Both the position numbers and the translations under genes were made by a program. Below, in pieces: positions 7,244 to 15,525 of a stretch of 64,000 nucleotides of DNA (positions are counted from its first letter, which is position 1; the number at the start of each line of letters is the position of its first letter). The notes beneath the pieces were generated by a model, which saw nothing but the letters and a program-made list of their open reading frames with translations, was not told where the DNA came from and did no database searches. The stretch comes from Haemophilus sp. (GTDB taxonomy: Bacteria > Pseudomonadota > Gammaproteobacteria > Enterobacterales > Pasteurellaceae). Where the stretch lies: contig JAHZCF010000101.1 of assembly GCA_019423005.1 (NCBI GenBank), positions 8,641-72,640 of the forward strand. Direction: 5' to 3'.

Positions 7244-8912
7244 CAGAAATCTCCCCCCAATATCCTTTTTGCTTCAAAATATCTTTGTTTAAAAGTTCAT
7301 CTTTCTTATTCAATTTTATTTTATTAATGCATTTATTAGAATAATCAAACACATTGTCCCGTAAATGACGATAAAGCTTTAATCTAGTAGCAATAGTGTT
7401 TCCCCCACCATGCACCATCCATGTAATAGTTCCATTTCCATAAATCCCAAAGTCAGAGAAATAATTAAGCGTTTTCTTTTGTCTCAATTTATACTCTCCC
7501 CAAAACCATCCAGCAGAATCACAAGATAGAAACAAATCCCTAGCTATTAAGGCAGCATAATCACATTGGTATTCTTTTTTTTGTCCAGAACCATCATAAT
7601 ATACTTCCTTATATATAGGTCTTCTATTAAATAGCTCTTTCTCTACATCTGCTTCATTTATTTCCTTATTCAGAAAATAGTTAGGAAAACGTTTTACTAC
7701 ACTCTTATAATAGGATATTTGAGTGTCTCTCCATGTTTGTTGAATAATTCCTCGCCCTTTATATCTTGGACCATCACCTTCTTTTGTATGTCCATGTTGT
7801 ATAGCCTCTGGATGAGTTTTTATAGTAGCTTTTTGAGGATTTGGGGGATTATAATACTCACCACTAGCAAACTCTAATGTGGTAGAAAAAAAAGCACTCT
7901 CGTGATAGCATTGAGCTAAGAATTGAATTTTTCTCATGCATGTATTGATTTCCCACTCTTTAAACGATTTATTTATTTCCTCGGTCAACCTCTCAAAAGT
8001 TTTATCCTCCTCAGATAATGGACAATTTTTTTTGTAAAATAAATCTTTGAAGCTATTCTTAGAGAATGCTCTCATCTCTAAAATAATATTTTTAAATTCT
8101 TCAACTGAAAAATCTCTATAGCAAAAACACTCACCCTTTACATGAGCAATATCCTCCGGCTTACCGTTAGCAGCACTTCTCTGCTCTACAGTACTGTTCT
8201 TTTTGTTATCCTTTTTACTATTTTCTTTTTCTAAAGACGACTCTTGCTCCTGCTTTTGTTCTATTTTTTTCTCCGGTTTCTTATCTTTTTTAGGCTGCTC
8301 TTTCTTTTTATCTATTTCTTTTTTCGGTTGTGAAGATTCAGATACTTTTTTATCACCAGCCCCAGTCTTCTTAGATAGTGAACGAGATGCATCATTTCTT
8401 GTCCGAAATCCCAAAGGATAATAAAGTTTTGCACCCTCAACTAACTTATCACTATACTTCATACGGTTATGTAGCATCAAAGCTTCTACAGTACTTACTC
8501 CCAGCTCAATCTCAAGCTTACTCCAAGTATCTCCTTTTCTTACGAGATAATAAGCTCTCTTATACTCCTGTTCTTCATTATTTTCATTATCTAGTGCTCT
8601 TGTATTGATCGTATAAGTATCAGGCATCAAAACCTTGATTGAAGTTTTTCCTTCAGGCCAAATAAATTTATCTGTTGTAGAATGTTGCGTTTTAGGGTAT
8701 TTCTCATTCCAAAAGACAAGCTCTAACTCTTTATGGTCACCTAAAGATGATTCAACTAATTCTCTATCAAACCAAACCTTTCCATTGCTATCTGCTCTTG
8801 ATGGTAACTTCGTAATTAAATTACCATTAATATAAAGTTCAAAATAACAATAGGGCATTGATTGTCTTTCAGTATCTAAAATTTCAATGCTATATAATGC
8901 TTGCTGTACCAT
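7230..8912 (-). CDS. T6SS effector: transthyretin-like N-domain, LysM, charged linker, GH19-like lysozyme
   Basis: A 560-residue protein. Residues 1-105 look like an all-beta, transthyretin-like adaptor domain. Residues 121-168 form a LysM (YLVRKGDTW to AKLYYPLG) that would bind peptidoglycan. Residues 178-250 are a Lys/Glu-rich linker. Residues 270-530 are GH19-like: candidate catalytic Glu in YHES (338), GDGPRYKGRGIIQQTWR (about 379-395) and MVHGGGNTIATRLKLY near the end. It should cut glycan strands in the periplasm of a target cell. It lies 36 bases behind vgrG1 and overlaps its immunity gene, so VgrG1 is the likely carrier. This is the only complete effector in the array; exact bond specificity is not visible. 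Confidence 0.8.
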   Translation of the reverse strand: MVQQALYSIEILDTERQSMPYCYFELYINGNLITKLPSRADSNGKVWFDRELVESSLGDHKELELVFWNEKYPKTQHSTTDKFIWPEGKTSIKVLMPDTYTINTRALDNENNEEQEYKRAYYLVRKGDTWSKLEIELGVSTVEALMLHNRMKYSDKLVEGAKLYYPLGFRTRNDASRSLSKKTGAGDKKVSESSQPKKEIDKKKEQPKKDKKPEKKIEQKQEQESSLEKENSKKDNKKNSTVEQRSAANGKPEDIAHVKGECFCYRDFSVEEFKNIILEMRAFSKNSFKDLFYKKNCPLSEEDKTFERLTEEINKSFKEWEINTCMRKIQFLAQCYHESAFFSTTLEFASGEYYNPPNPQKATIKTHPEAIQHGHTKEGDGPRYKGRGIIQQTWRDTQISYYKSVVKRFPNYFLNKEINEADVEKELFNRRPIYKEVYYDGSGQKKEYQCDYAALIARDLFLSCDSAGWFWGEYKLRQKKTLNYFSDFGIYGNGTITWMVHGGGNTIATRLKLYRHLRDNVFDYSNKCINKIKLNKKDELLNKDILKQKGYWGEISDEEY

Positions 8913-8948
8913 ATATTTTCTCTACTTTACTTATATGTTTATATATCA

Positions 8949-11195
8949 TTAACTTTCAATTTTGGCTTTACCAATAAATACCGTTAATTGTTCTTCAAAT
9001 TCTCGATACACTCGTGCTGTTCGACCATCCTCATCTAATACTCCATCTGTAATAACCTCTCCTTGACTATCCAAAATAGTGTAAGGCACTTTTTTCTCAT
9101 TACAACGTCCATAAACATCATAAACATCTAATCTTGTTGAATAATAAGTATTTGGTGTAATCGAATCATTTACTGTTGTTTCAAACGGACTCACCCCATC
9201 AGCTGCTCCCGCATCTTCCGTAAGTGGTCCCTCAACATACACATTCCCAATCAATGTAATCCCTTCTTGGTTTAACACGATTTCACCGGCAGGGCCTTGA
9301 ATATGAACTTCGTCATAACCTTCTAAATCAAACTGTTCACAAACTTGTTCAAAAAGCTCACCCGCAACCCAGCTGCCATTTTGGGCAATTTCAATAGTTA
9401 AATCCTGTCCGACTTTGATAAGGCTATCAGCATGGACATTGACTCGACGGTTATTATTCACATTCAGAATATCGTCTTTTTCTATTTTCGTGATTCGATT
9501 ACGTCCAATACTGCGTATTTGGTCTCGATTGATAGTCAGGTCTTCATCTTGTCCAACCCTTTCCATTCGGTCATTGCCTATATGGATTGTTTCATTACAG
9601 CCAACTTGCTCCGTGCGGTCATGCCCCACTTGAGTCGTTTCATCATGTTTCACAATATGATTAAGGTCTTTCTCTGCATGAATAAAGACTTCTTCACGAC
9701 CCATTTCATCTTCAAAACGCAATTCGTTAAAACCATTGCCTTTATGGGTTTTGGATTTTATCGTCATGCGGGTTTTGTGTTTGGGAAGCTCGTAAGGGGG
9801 CTCTGTGGTACTGTGATAGGTACGCCCTACCACAATCGGTTGGTCCGGGTCACCATTGAGGAATTTCACCAACACTTCATGGCCAATTCGCGGAATCATC
9901 ATATTACCGTATTGTGCGCCCGCCCAACCTTGCACCACGCGCACCCAACAAGAGCTGTGCTCATCAAAGTTGCCTAATCTATCCCAAGGAAATTGCAGTT
10001 TTACTCTTCCCCATTCATCACAATAGATTTCTTCCCCTTCGGGGCCTGTAACATGGGCAACTTGTGTACCACGAATAATCGGGCGAGGTTTTAATGGACT
10101 GCGCCAAGGCTTGTTGTGTGGAATCAGGAAAAGTGTGTTTTCATAGCGGTTGCCTTCTTCTCCCGCTTCTTCATCTAAAGCGCCTGTTTGTTTACCGAAG
10201 TGCTCTACACGCACCACCAACCAATCTTGATTGAAGGCTGAATTGGCATGCCCTTCTAAAGTAAAACCACAACCCGGTACGACACGCATATCATCGCCCA
10301 CAGCATTCGCCGTTTCAGAAAGTGCCAGTTCTGATTCTAAACGATAAAGACTGAACGGATTGCCTTGTTCATCTTTCTTATATCGTCCCGGATAGTCATA
10401 TTTTTCATAAACTGTCGCAGAATTGACCGCACTTTTAGACGTATCACTATCAGTAATCCCAGATGCCTGTGAATGATGTTGATGTTCGAGGTTGTAATTC
10501 GGATTTAAAAAGGTGTAATCTCGTAAGGTTTGGCTAGTTGTCGTCACCTTACGGCAATAGTCGAATCGCCAAAGGCAAGCAAATGAACGATCCCCTGCGG
10601 GCTTCGCATTATAGGTCAATGTGCCAAGAATCGGAGAAGCGATACTTTGATGACCAAAACGCAACTCATGGCTGTCTGCTCGATGGTCAAAATAATAATA
10701 CCAGCCTTCTTCCGCCGCCAAGCGTTCAATAAAGGCCAAATCGGTTTCGCGATATTGCACACAATATTCACGCTCCCAATCTGAAGGTAAAGGCTCAAAG
10801 GAAACCTTTTCTACGCGATTTTTTTGCAATAAAGTGCGGATGATTTTTTCGCTGTTTTGATGCTGGAAGATTCGGCTATCAGATTGAAATGCTGCTCGCG
10901 CGAGAGCCGGCTCCACCACCATTTGATAATGCGTACGGACAAACCCTGTTTTCCCCAAACCGAAACTGGTCACAATCCCATTCAAATAACGAACCGGTTG
11001 TTCTCCTTGCCAAAAAGTAAAGGTCACGGATTGATCCATTAATGCTGAAAATGAAATATTCGGATCAAAACTTGATAACATAAGCTCTAACCGAAATGGT
11101 TCTGAAAGCCCTTCAGTCAGCTTAAAACTAATCACATCAAAAGTATGTTTTTCACCGGCATCAAGGGTGTAACGGTAGTCAGATTGAACAGCCAT
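8949..11195 (-). CDS. vgrG: T6SS spike protein VgrG with C-terminal extension (VgrG1)
   Basis: A 748-residue spike protein: gp27-like N-terminal half, OB-fold region near 390-470 (YCDEWGRVKLQFPWDR), then a gp5-type beta-helix with repeats such as EQVGHDE and ERVGQDE. Compared with VgrG2 it has an extra tail after about residue 660 (ending FIGKAKIES) that looks like a small beta domain with a proline-rich lead-in. Such extensions recruit effectors, and the effector directly downstream starts with a beta domain of similar size. AAAGGA precedes the ATG. It faces clpV across 160 bases. Fragments of this gene recur at 4552 and 6245. Confidence 0.93.
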   Translation of the reverse strand: MAVQSDYRYTLDAGEKHTFDVISFKLTEGLSEPFRLELMLSSFDPNISFSALMDQSVTFTFWQGEQPVRYLNGIVTSFGLGKTGFVRTHYQMVVEPALARAAFQSDSRIFQHQNSEKIIRTLLQKNRVEKVSFEPLPSDWEREYCVQYRETDLAFIERLAAEEGWYYYFDHRADSHELRFGHQSIASPILGTLTYNAKPAGDRSFACLWRFDYCRKVTTTSQTLRDYTFLNPNYNLEHQHHSQASGITDSDTSKSAVNSATVYEKYDYPGRYKKDEQGNPFSLYRLESELALSETANAVGDDMRVVPGCGFTLEGHANSAFNQDWLVVRVEHFGKQTGALDEEAGEEGNRYENTLFLIPHNKPWRSPLKPRPIIRGTQVAHVTGPEGEEIYCDEWGRVKLQFPWDRLGNFDEHSSCWVRVVQGWAGAQYGNMMIPRIGHEVLVKFLNGDPDQPIVVGRTYHSTTEPPYELPKHKTRMTIKSKTHKGNGFNELRFEDEMGREEVFIHAEKDLNHIVKHDETTQVGHDRTEQVGCNETIHIGNDRMERVGQDEDLTINRDQIRSIGRNRITKIEKDDILNVNNNRRVNVHADSLIKVGQDLTIEIAQNGSWVAGELFEQVCEQFDLEGYDEVHIQGPAGEIVLNQEGITLIGNVYVEGPLTEDAGAADGVSPFETTVNDSITPNTYYSTRLDVYDVYGRCNEKKVPYTILDSQGEVITDGVLDEDGRTARVYREFEEQLTVFIGKAKIES

Positions 11196-11355
11196 GATTG
11201 TCCTTTGTTTAACGCGTAAAATATCGCTTAGTATAATGTAATTTCATCTATTTCTAAATAGTAAAAATAGTTGTAGTAAATTTCTATATAAAAAAATAAA
11301 ATACCTAAGTTTATTTATCTTTCAAATGCTTTATTAAACATAAGGATCTCAAATA
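11196..11355. promoter_or_regulatory. Divergent promoter region between vgrG1 and clpV
   Basis: This 160-base AT-rich gap must drive both the leftward vgrG1-effector unit and the rightward clpV gene. I see several TATAAT-like stretches but no pair of boxes convincing enough to place, and no clear operator palindrome. Confidence 0.4.
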
Positions 11356-13953
11356 ATGATCAAAATTAACTTAGCCGCGACATTAGGTGCATTAAATGAC
11401 GTTTCTAAATTAATGTTAGAAGAATCTGCCGCTTATGCAATTAGTTGTGGTGAATCGGAAGTGCTTCCAGCCCATTTATTACTCAAATCATTGGAAAATC
11501 CATTCTCAGACGTTCGCTTTATTTTAAATAAACTTAACATTTCTCACGAAGAATTGACCGCACTTTTACTCAGCAAAACGCAAACATCTCACACCAATAT
11601 TGACTCTGTACCAAGCTTCTCGCCGTTATTGATTGAAATGTTGCAAGAGGCATGGTTACTCGGATCACTTGAATTTGAACAAACACAAATTCGCAGTGCA
11701 AGCATTTTCTTAGCATTGGTATTGAATGCATCGCGCTATTTGCCAACTGCTGTTGCGAGCTACTTAAATCAAATTAACAAAGAAACATTACGCCAATCTT
11801 TACTGGTATTTGCTAAAGGCTCCGCTGAATCACAAACCACACAAGAAAATACTGCTACACCTTCAGCCGTACATACAGACCAATCTGATTTAGCACGTTT
11901 TGCTGAAAATTTAACCGCCAAAGCCTCTGCAGGTAATATTGATCCCGTTCTCGCTCGTGACAAAGAAATTGATCTGATGATCGATATTCTTTCACGCAGA
12001 AGAAAAAACAATCCGATTGTAGTTGGTGATGCGGGTGTCGGTAAAAGTGCATTAATTGAAGGATTAGCATTACGCATCGTCAATAAACAAGTTCCTCCAC
12101 ATTTACAAAATGTTGAACTTTGGAGCCTAGATCTTGCCGCTTTACAATCTGGCGCATCAATCAAAGGGGAATTTGAAAAACGCTTAAAATCGGTGATTGA
12201 TTTTGTAAAAAATAGCACAACGCCAATTGTTCTTTTTATTGATGAAGCCCATACACTTATTGGTGCGGGTGGCAGCGAAGGTGACAACGATGCAGCCAAC
12301 CTTTTAAAACCGGCTCTTGCTCGAGGTGAGCTTCGCACAATTGCAGCGACGACTTGGTCTGAATATAAAAAATATGTAGAACGTGACCCTGCGCTATCCC
12401 GTCGCTTCCAATTAGTGAAAGTGGACGAACCATCTATTGAAGAAAGTATTGTTATTCTACGTGGTTTAAAACCACTCTACGAAAAAGCGCATGGTGTTTA
12501 TATCACAGGTGAAGCACTTGAAACAGTAACAAAGTTATCTGCGCGTTATATTGCGGCGAAAAAGCTACCGGATAAAGCCATCGATATTTTAGACACGGCT
12601 TGCGCTCGCGTTTCTACAGCAAAAGACACGCCACCAAAACGCTTAAGCTACTTAGATAATAAGATCCATGAAATCAATGTTGCCATTGCTGAATTTGATC
12701 GTGATTATCAGCTAGGTGAAACAGTTGATAATACAGTGAAAACAAAACTAGAAAATCAACTCACTGAATTAGCCGAAGAAAAAAATGTGCTTTCTTCTCG
12801 ATTTGAATCTCAAAAAGCATTAGTGGAAGAAATTTTATCCTTACGAACCAAGCTCTCTGATTCTGAAACAGAATATACCGAAGAAGAACGTCAAGAATTG
12901 ATCGCACAATTACAAGCGAAAAAAGCGGAATATGAAGCAATCAAACCTGAAGAATGTTTAATTCATGCTGAAGTGGGAAGCAAACAAATTACTGCGGTAA
13001 TTGCTGATTTGACAGGTATTCCTGTAAATAGCATGACAGGTGATGAACTTACAAAACTCACTGAGCTTCCTGATATTCTTAACGACAACATTAAAGGTCA
13101 ATCTCAAGCCATTGAGCAAATTCACAAAAACTTGCTTACTGCTATGGCGGATTTACGCCGTGCCGGCACACCATTGGGCGCATTATTACTTGTTGGACCA
13201 AGTGGTGTGGGTAAAACTGAAACAGCAATTCAAATTGCCGAACATATCTTTGGTGGCAAACAATTCCTGACTACCATTAATATGTCTGAATACCAAGAAA
13301 AACATACTGTTTCACGTTTAATTGGTTCGCCTCCAGGTTATGTGGGCTATGGTGAAGGTGGTTTACTAACTGAAGCTATTCGCCAAAAACCTTATTCTAT
13401 CGTGCTATTAGATGAAGTAGAAAAAGCCCATCCAGATGTGCTTAACTTGTTCTATCAAGCTTTTGATAAAGGCGAACTTGCAGATGGGGAAGGGCGTTTA
13501 ATTGACTGTAAAAATATTCTCTTTATGCTCACCTCAAACTGTGGTTTTGATGCTGCAAATGATCAGTTTGCCGTGAAAAGTGATGAAGAATTACGTCGTT
13601 CGCTTCTCACATTCTTCAAACCGGCATTGCTTGCCCGTATGCAAATTGTGCAATATCACTATTTAACCACCGATGTAATGCAACGCATTGTAAAAGCAAA
13701 ATTAGCGAAATTAGAGAAATTAATCGCTGAGCGTTATAAAGCGACTGTTACTATCGCAGAAAATATTCTTAAACATATTGAGCAACAATGCGAAGCCGAT
13801 ACAAATGGTGCGCGTTTGGTCGATGCGATTCTTGAAGGGCAACTTTTACCACCTCTTTCCTTAGCATTACTTCAACGCATCGCTAGTGGTGAGAAAATGT
13901 CAAATATCACGATCAATTTTGAGAATGGTGAATACCAAGTTGAGATTGCGTAA
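11356..13953 (+). CDS. clpV: T6SS sheath-recycling ATPase ClpV (TssH)
   Basis: An 865-residue AAA+ ATPase of the ClpB/ClpV family. It has an N-terminal double Clp repeat (about 10-150), a first Walker A GDAGVGKSA (about 224-232) with Walker B VLFIDEAHT, a coiled-coil middle domain (about 420-530) and a second Walker A GPSGVGKTE (about 614). It disassembles contracted TssB/TssC sheaths in the cytoplasm. The length and T6SS setting favour ClpV over the general chaperone ClpB. A uptake-signal terminator follows, so it is probably a single-gene transcript. Confidence 0.95.
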   Translation: MIKINLAATLGALNDVSKLMLEESAAYAISCGESEVLPAHLLLKSLENPFSDVRFILNKLNISHEELTALLLSKTQTSHTNIDSVPSFSPLLIEMLQEAWLLGSLEFEQTQIRSASIFLALVLNASRYLPTAVASYLNQINKETLRQSLLVFAKGSAESQTTQENTATPSAVHTDQSDLARFAENLTAKASAGNIDPVLARDKEIDLMIDILSRRRKNNPIVVGDAGVGKSALIEGLALRIVNKQVPPHLQNVELWSLDLAALQSGASIKGEFEKRLKSVIDFVKNSTTPIVLFIDEAHTLIGAGGSEGDNDAANLLKPALARGELRTIAATTWSEYKKYVERDPALSRRFQLVKVDEPSIEESIVILRGLKPLYEKAHGVYITGEALETVTKLSARYIAAKKLPDKAIDILDTACARVSTAKDTPPKRLSYLDNKIHEINVAIAEFDRDYQLGETVDNTVKTKLENQLTELAEEKNVLSSRFESQKALVEEILSLRTKLSDSETEYTEEERQELIAQLQAKKAEYEAIKPEECLIHAEVGSKQITAVIADLTGIPVNSMTGDELTKLTELPDILNDNIKGQSQAIEQIHKNLLTAMADLRRAGTPLGALLLVGPSGVGKTETAIQIAEHIFGGKQFLTTINMSEYQEKHTVSRLIGSPPGYVGYGEGGLLTEAIRQKPYSIVLLDEVEKAHPDVLNLFYQAFDKGELADGEGRLIDCKNILFMLTSNCGFDAANDQFAVKSDEELRRSLLTFFKPALLARMQIVQYHYLTTDVMQRIVKAKLAKLEKLIAERYKATVTIAENILKHIEQQCEADTNGARLVDAILEGQLLPPLSLALLQRIASGEKMSNITINFENGEYQVEIA

Positions 13954-13980
13954 TTTATGATACAAAACATCTAAAAATTT

Positions 13981-14015
13981 GACCGCACTTTGGCTTTCAT
14001 TCATAAAGTGCGGTC
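13981..14015 (+). terminator. clpV terminator formed by paired uptake signals
   Basis: GACCGCACTT (13981-13990) pairs with AAGTGCGGTC (14006-14015) across 15 bases, followed by CATCTTTTAAG. The remaining 118 bases to the next gene hold its promoter and the site AAAGGAAC before the ATG. Confidence 0.7.
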
Positions 14016-14133
14016 ATCTTTTAAGTTATTTTCTTGAGGTTTATATTTCAACCTTTAGATTTGAACTGCACAGCAGTTATTGCTATGATTTCAGAAGGCA
14101 TTTGGCCTCTTCAATCATTTTAAAAGGAACATT

Positions 14134-15507
14134 ATGTCTATATCCCTTTGGATTTCCACTGCATACTTACAAGAATCTCCAAGTACGGATAAATTTGTCG
14201 CATTATTGGCTTTTGTCGATAGCCGAGAAACATTTGAACAGCTTGTAAAAACCACCTTTAACTCAGAACAAACGCATTATCAATATCAATTAGCCCCTCT
14301 GAAAGCTGAAATCTTTTTTCAACGACATGGGCAAATGTGGCTTGCGTATCAAGCTAATGGATTGAAGGAAGGTGAAGTACGGGTAGTAGAATTAGTTGGG
14401 GATAAACCAAAAGAAAACTTTGCTAGTGAGACTAATTACTTACTTTGTCATCAAATCAACAATGTGGAATTGCTAGATAGACAGTTTGGGCGCCACCCGC
14501 AAATCTTTGCACCTGATGAGATTTTTAAGCTGCTCTTCCCTAACACACCGATTCCGCCCGATATGACTCAACTTGGTTGGTCTGAAAATCACCAGGAACC
14601 AGTTTTCCCCTTGCCCGTTTGGGATGAAAACACACTAAAAAAAGATATCGCACTGTTTGGTGAACCATTACCGGAATTAAAATGTTATTTCATCTTAGAC
14701 GCGAATAAACATAAACTTTTAGAACCAGAAAGCTTTCACTGTAGGATTGAAAACCTATTCCAAGGCGAGTTTGCGGAAATCACCAAAGAAATAGGCCCTT
14801 ATTTAGTCGAAGTTATCCCTTACCCAGACTATAAAGCTGAGAGCGAATTAATGGGCTTGTTTAGTGATGAAGGTGCAATGACAAGATTCAATTGGCACGA
14901 AGAGTTAGGCATTTTTATCCACTCCCGTTATGATTTTGATACTGTATTACACCATCTTCGCCACTTTCCAGTAATGAAAGACGAAAATGGAAAGTGGTTT
15001 TTCTTCCGTTTTTATGACCCAAAAGTATTACGTAATTATCTAGATGTTATCGCCACCAGCCCCGAAAAACTTAATAAGTTTTTTGGTTATGAAAAGCGCA
15101 TTATTCATGCTTTTGGCTCTGGCATTGGAGACAGTTTTTATTATTATCAAATTAAAGCATTACCAGAAGACACTAGAAACATTCCCATTATCCTAACTGA
15201 TTTTGAAATAAAAGGATTTAAAAAGAGTAAGTGGTTAGAAACAAGAGAAAATTTAATGGAGTATGCCCTACAGGAATATCCACAACTCTACTCGGAAAAA
15301 AATAAACATGAATTATGCCAAAACTTGGAAGAAGGCTATAAAAAGGGTTACACTTATGAAATTTCAATATTGCAGTATGCTCTAGCTAAGCAAAGTGCGG
15401 TCCAAAATGGTATAGATTTTATTAAATTGGAAGAACAGGTTACAAAAGAAAATACATCGCCCTTAGAACGAGCTGTAAAATTGTGTTCATTGTTAAATAT
15501 AGAATAA
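14134..15507 (+). CDS. DUF4123 T6SS effector chaperone (VasW/Tap-like)
   Basis: A 457-residue cytoplasmic protein. The DUF4123 core lies at about 185-320: CYFILDAN, then EITKEIGPYLVEV, then FFRFYDPKVLRNYL, the usual end of the domain. About 180 residues precede the core and 140 follow it, making it longer than minimal members. DUF4123 proteins load specific effectors onto VgrG spikes and are normally encoded directly before their effector. Here the VasX-like toxin starts 18 bases downstream, the same order as vasW-vasX in Vibrio cholerae. Which of the two VgrGs it serves cannot be read from position, since neither vgrG is adjacent. Confidence 0.85.
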   Translation: MSISLWISTAYLQESPSTDKFVALLAFVDSRETFEQLVKTTFNSEQTHYQYQLAPLKAEIFFQRHGQMWLAYQANGLKEGEVRVVELVGDKPKENFASETNYLLCHQINNVELLDRQFGRHPQIFAPDEIFKLLFPNTPIPPDMTQLGWSENHQEPVFPLPVWDENTLKKDIALFGEPLPELKCYFILDANKHKLLEPESFHCRIENLFQGEFAEITKEIGPYLVEVIPYPDYKAESELMGLFSDEGAMTRFNWHEELGIFIHSRYDFDTVLHHLRHFPVMKDENGKWFFFRFYDPKVLRNYLDVIATSPEKLNKFFGYEKRIIHAFGSGIGDSFYYYQIKALPEDTRNIPIILTDFEIKGFKKSKWLETRENLMEYALQEYPQLYSEKNKHELCQNLEEGYKKGYTYEISILQYALAKQSAVQNGIDFIKLEEQVTKENTSPLERAVKLCSLLNIE

Positions 15508-15525
15508 AAATTAGAGTAATCAACC

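Noticed and set aside
1..8912. A CRISPR array, given the repeated elements
   Set aside because: Repeats are few, unequal in length and spaced by genes; they are vgrG scars, SH3-like coding modules and terminators.
9432..9977. 181-codon frame on the plus strand
   Set aside because: It lies antisense within vgrG1, has no ribosome site and matches no family; it is a shadow of the repetitive spike coding sequence.
11769..12338. 189-codon frame on the minus strand inside clpV
   Set aside because: Antisense shadow of the AAA+ domain; no start signal.
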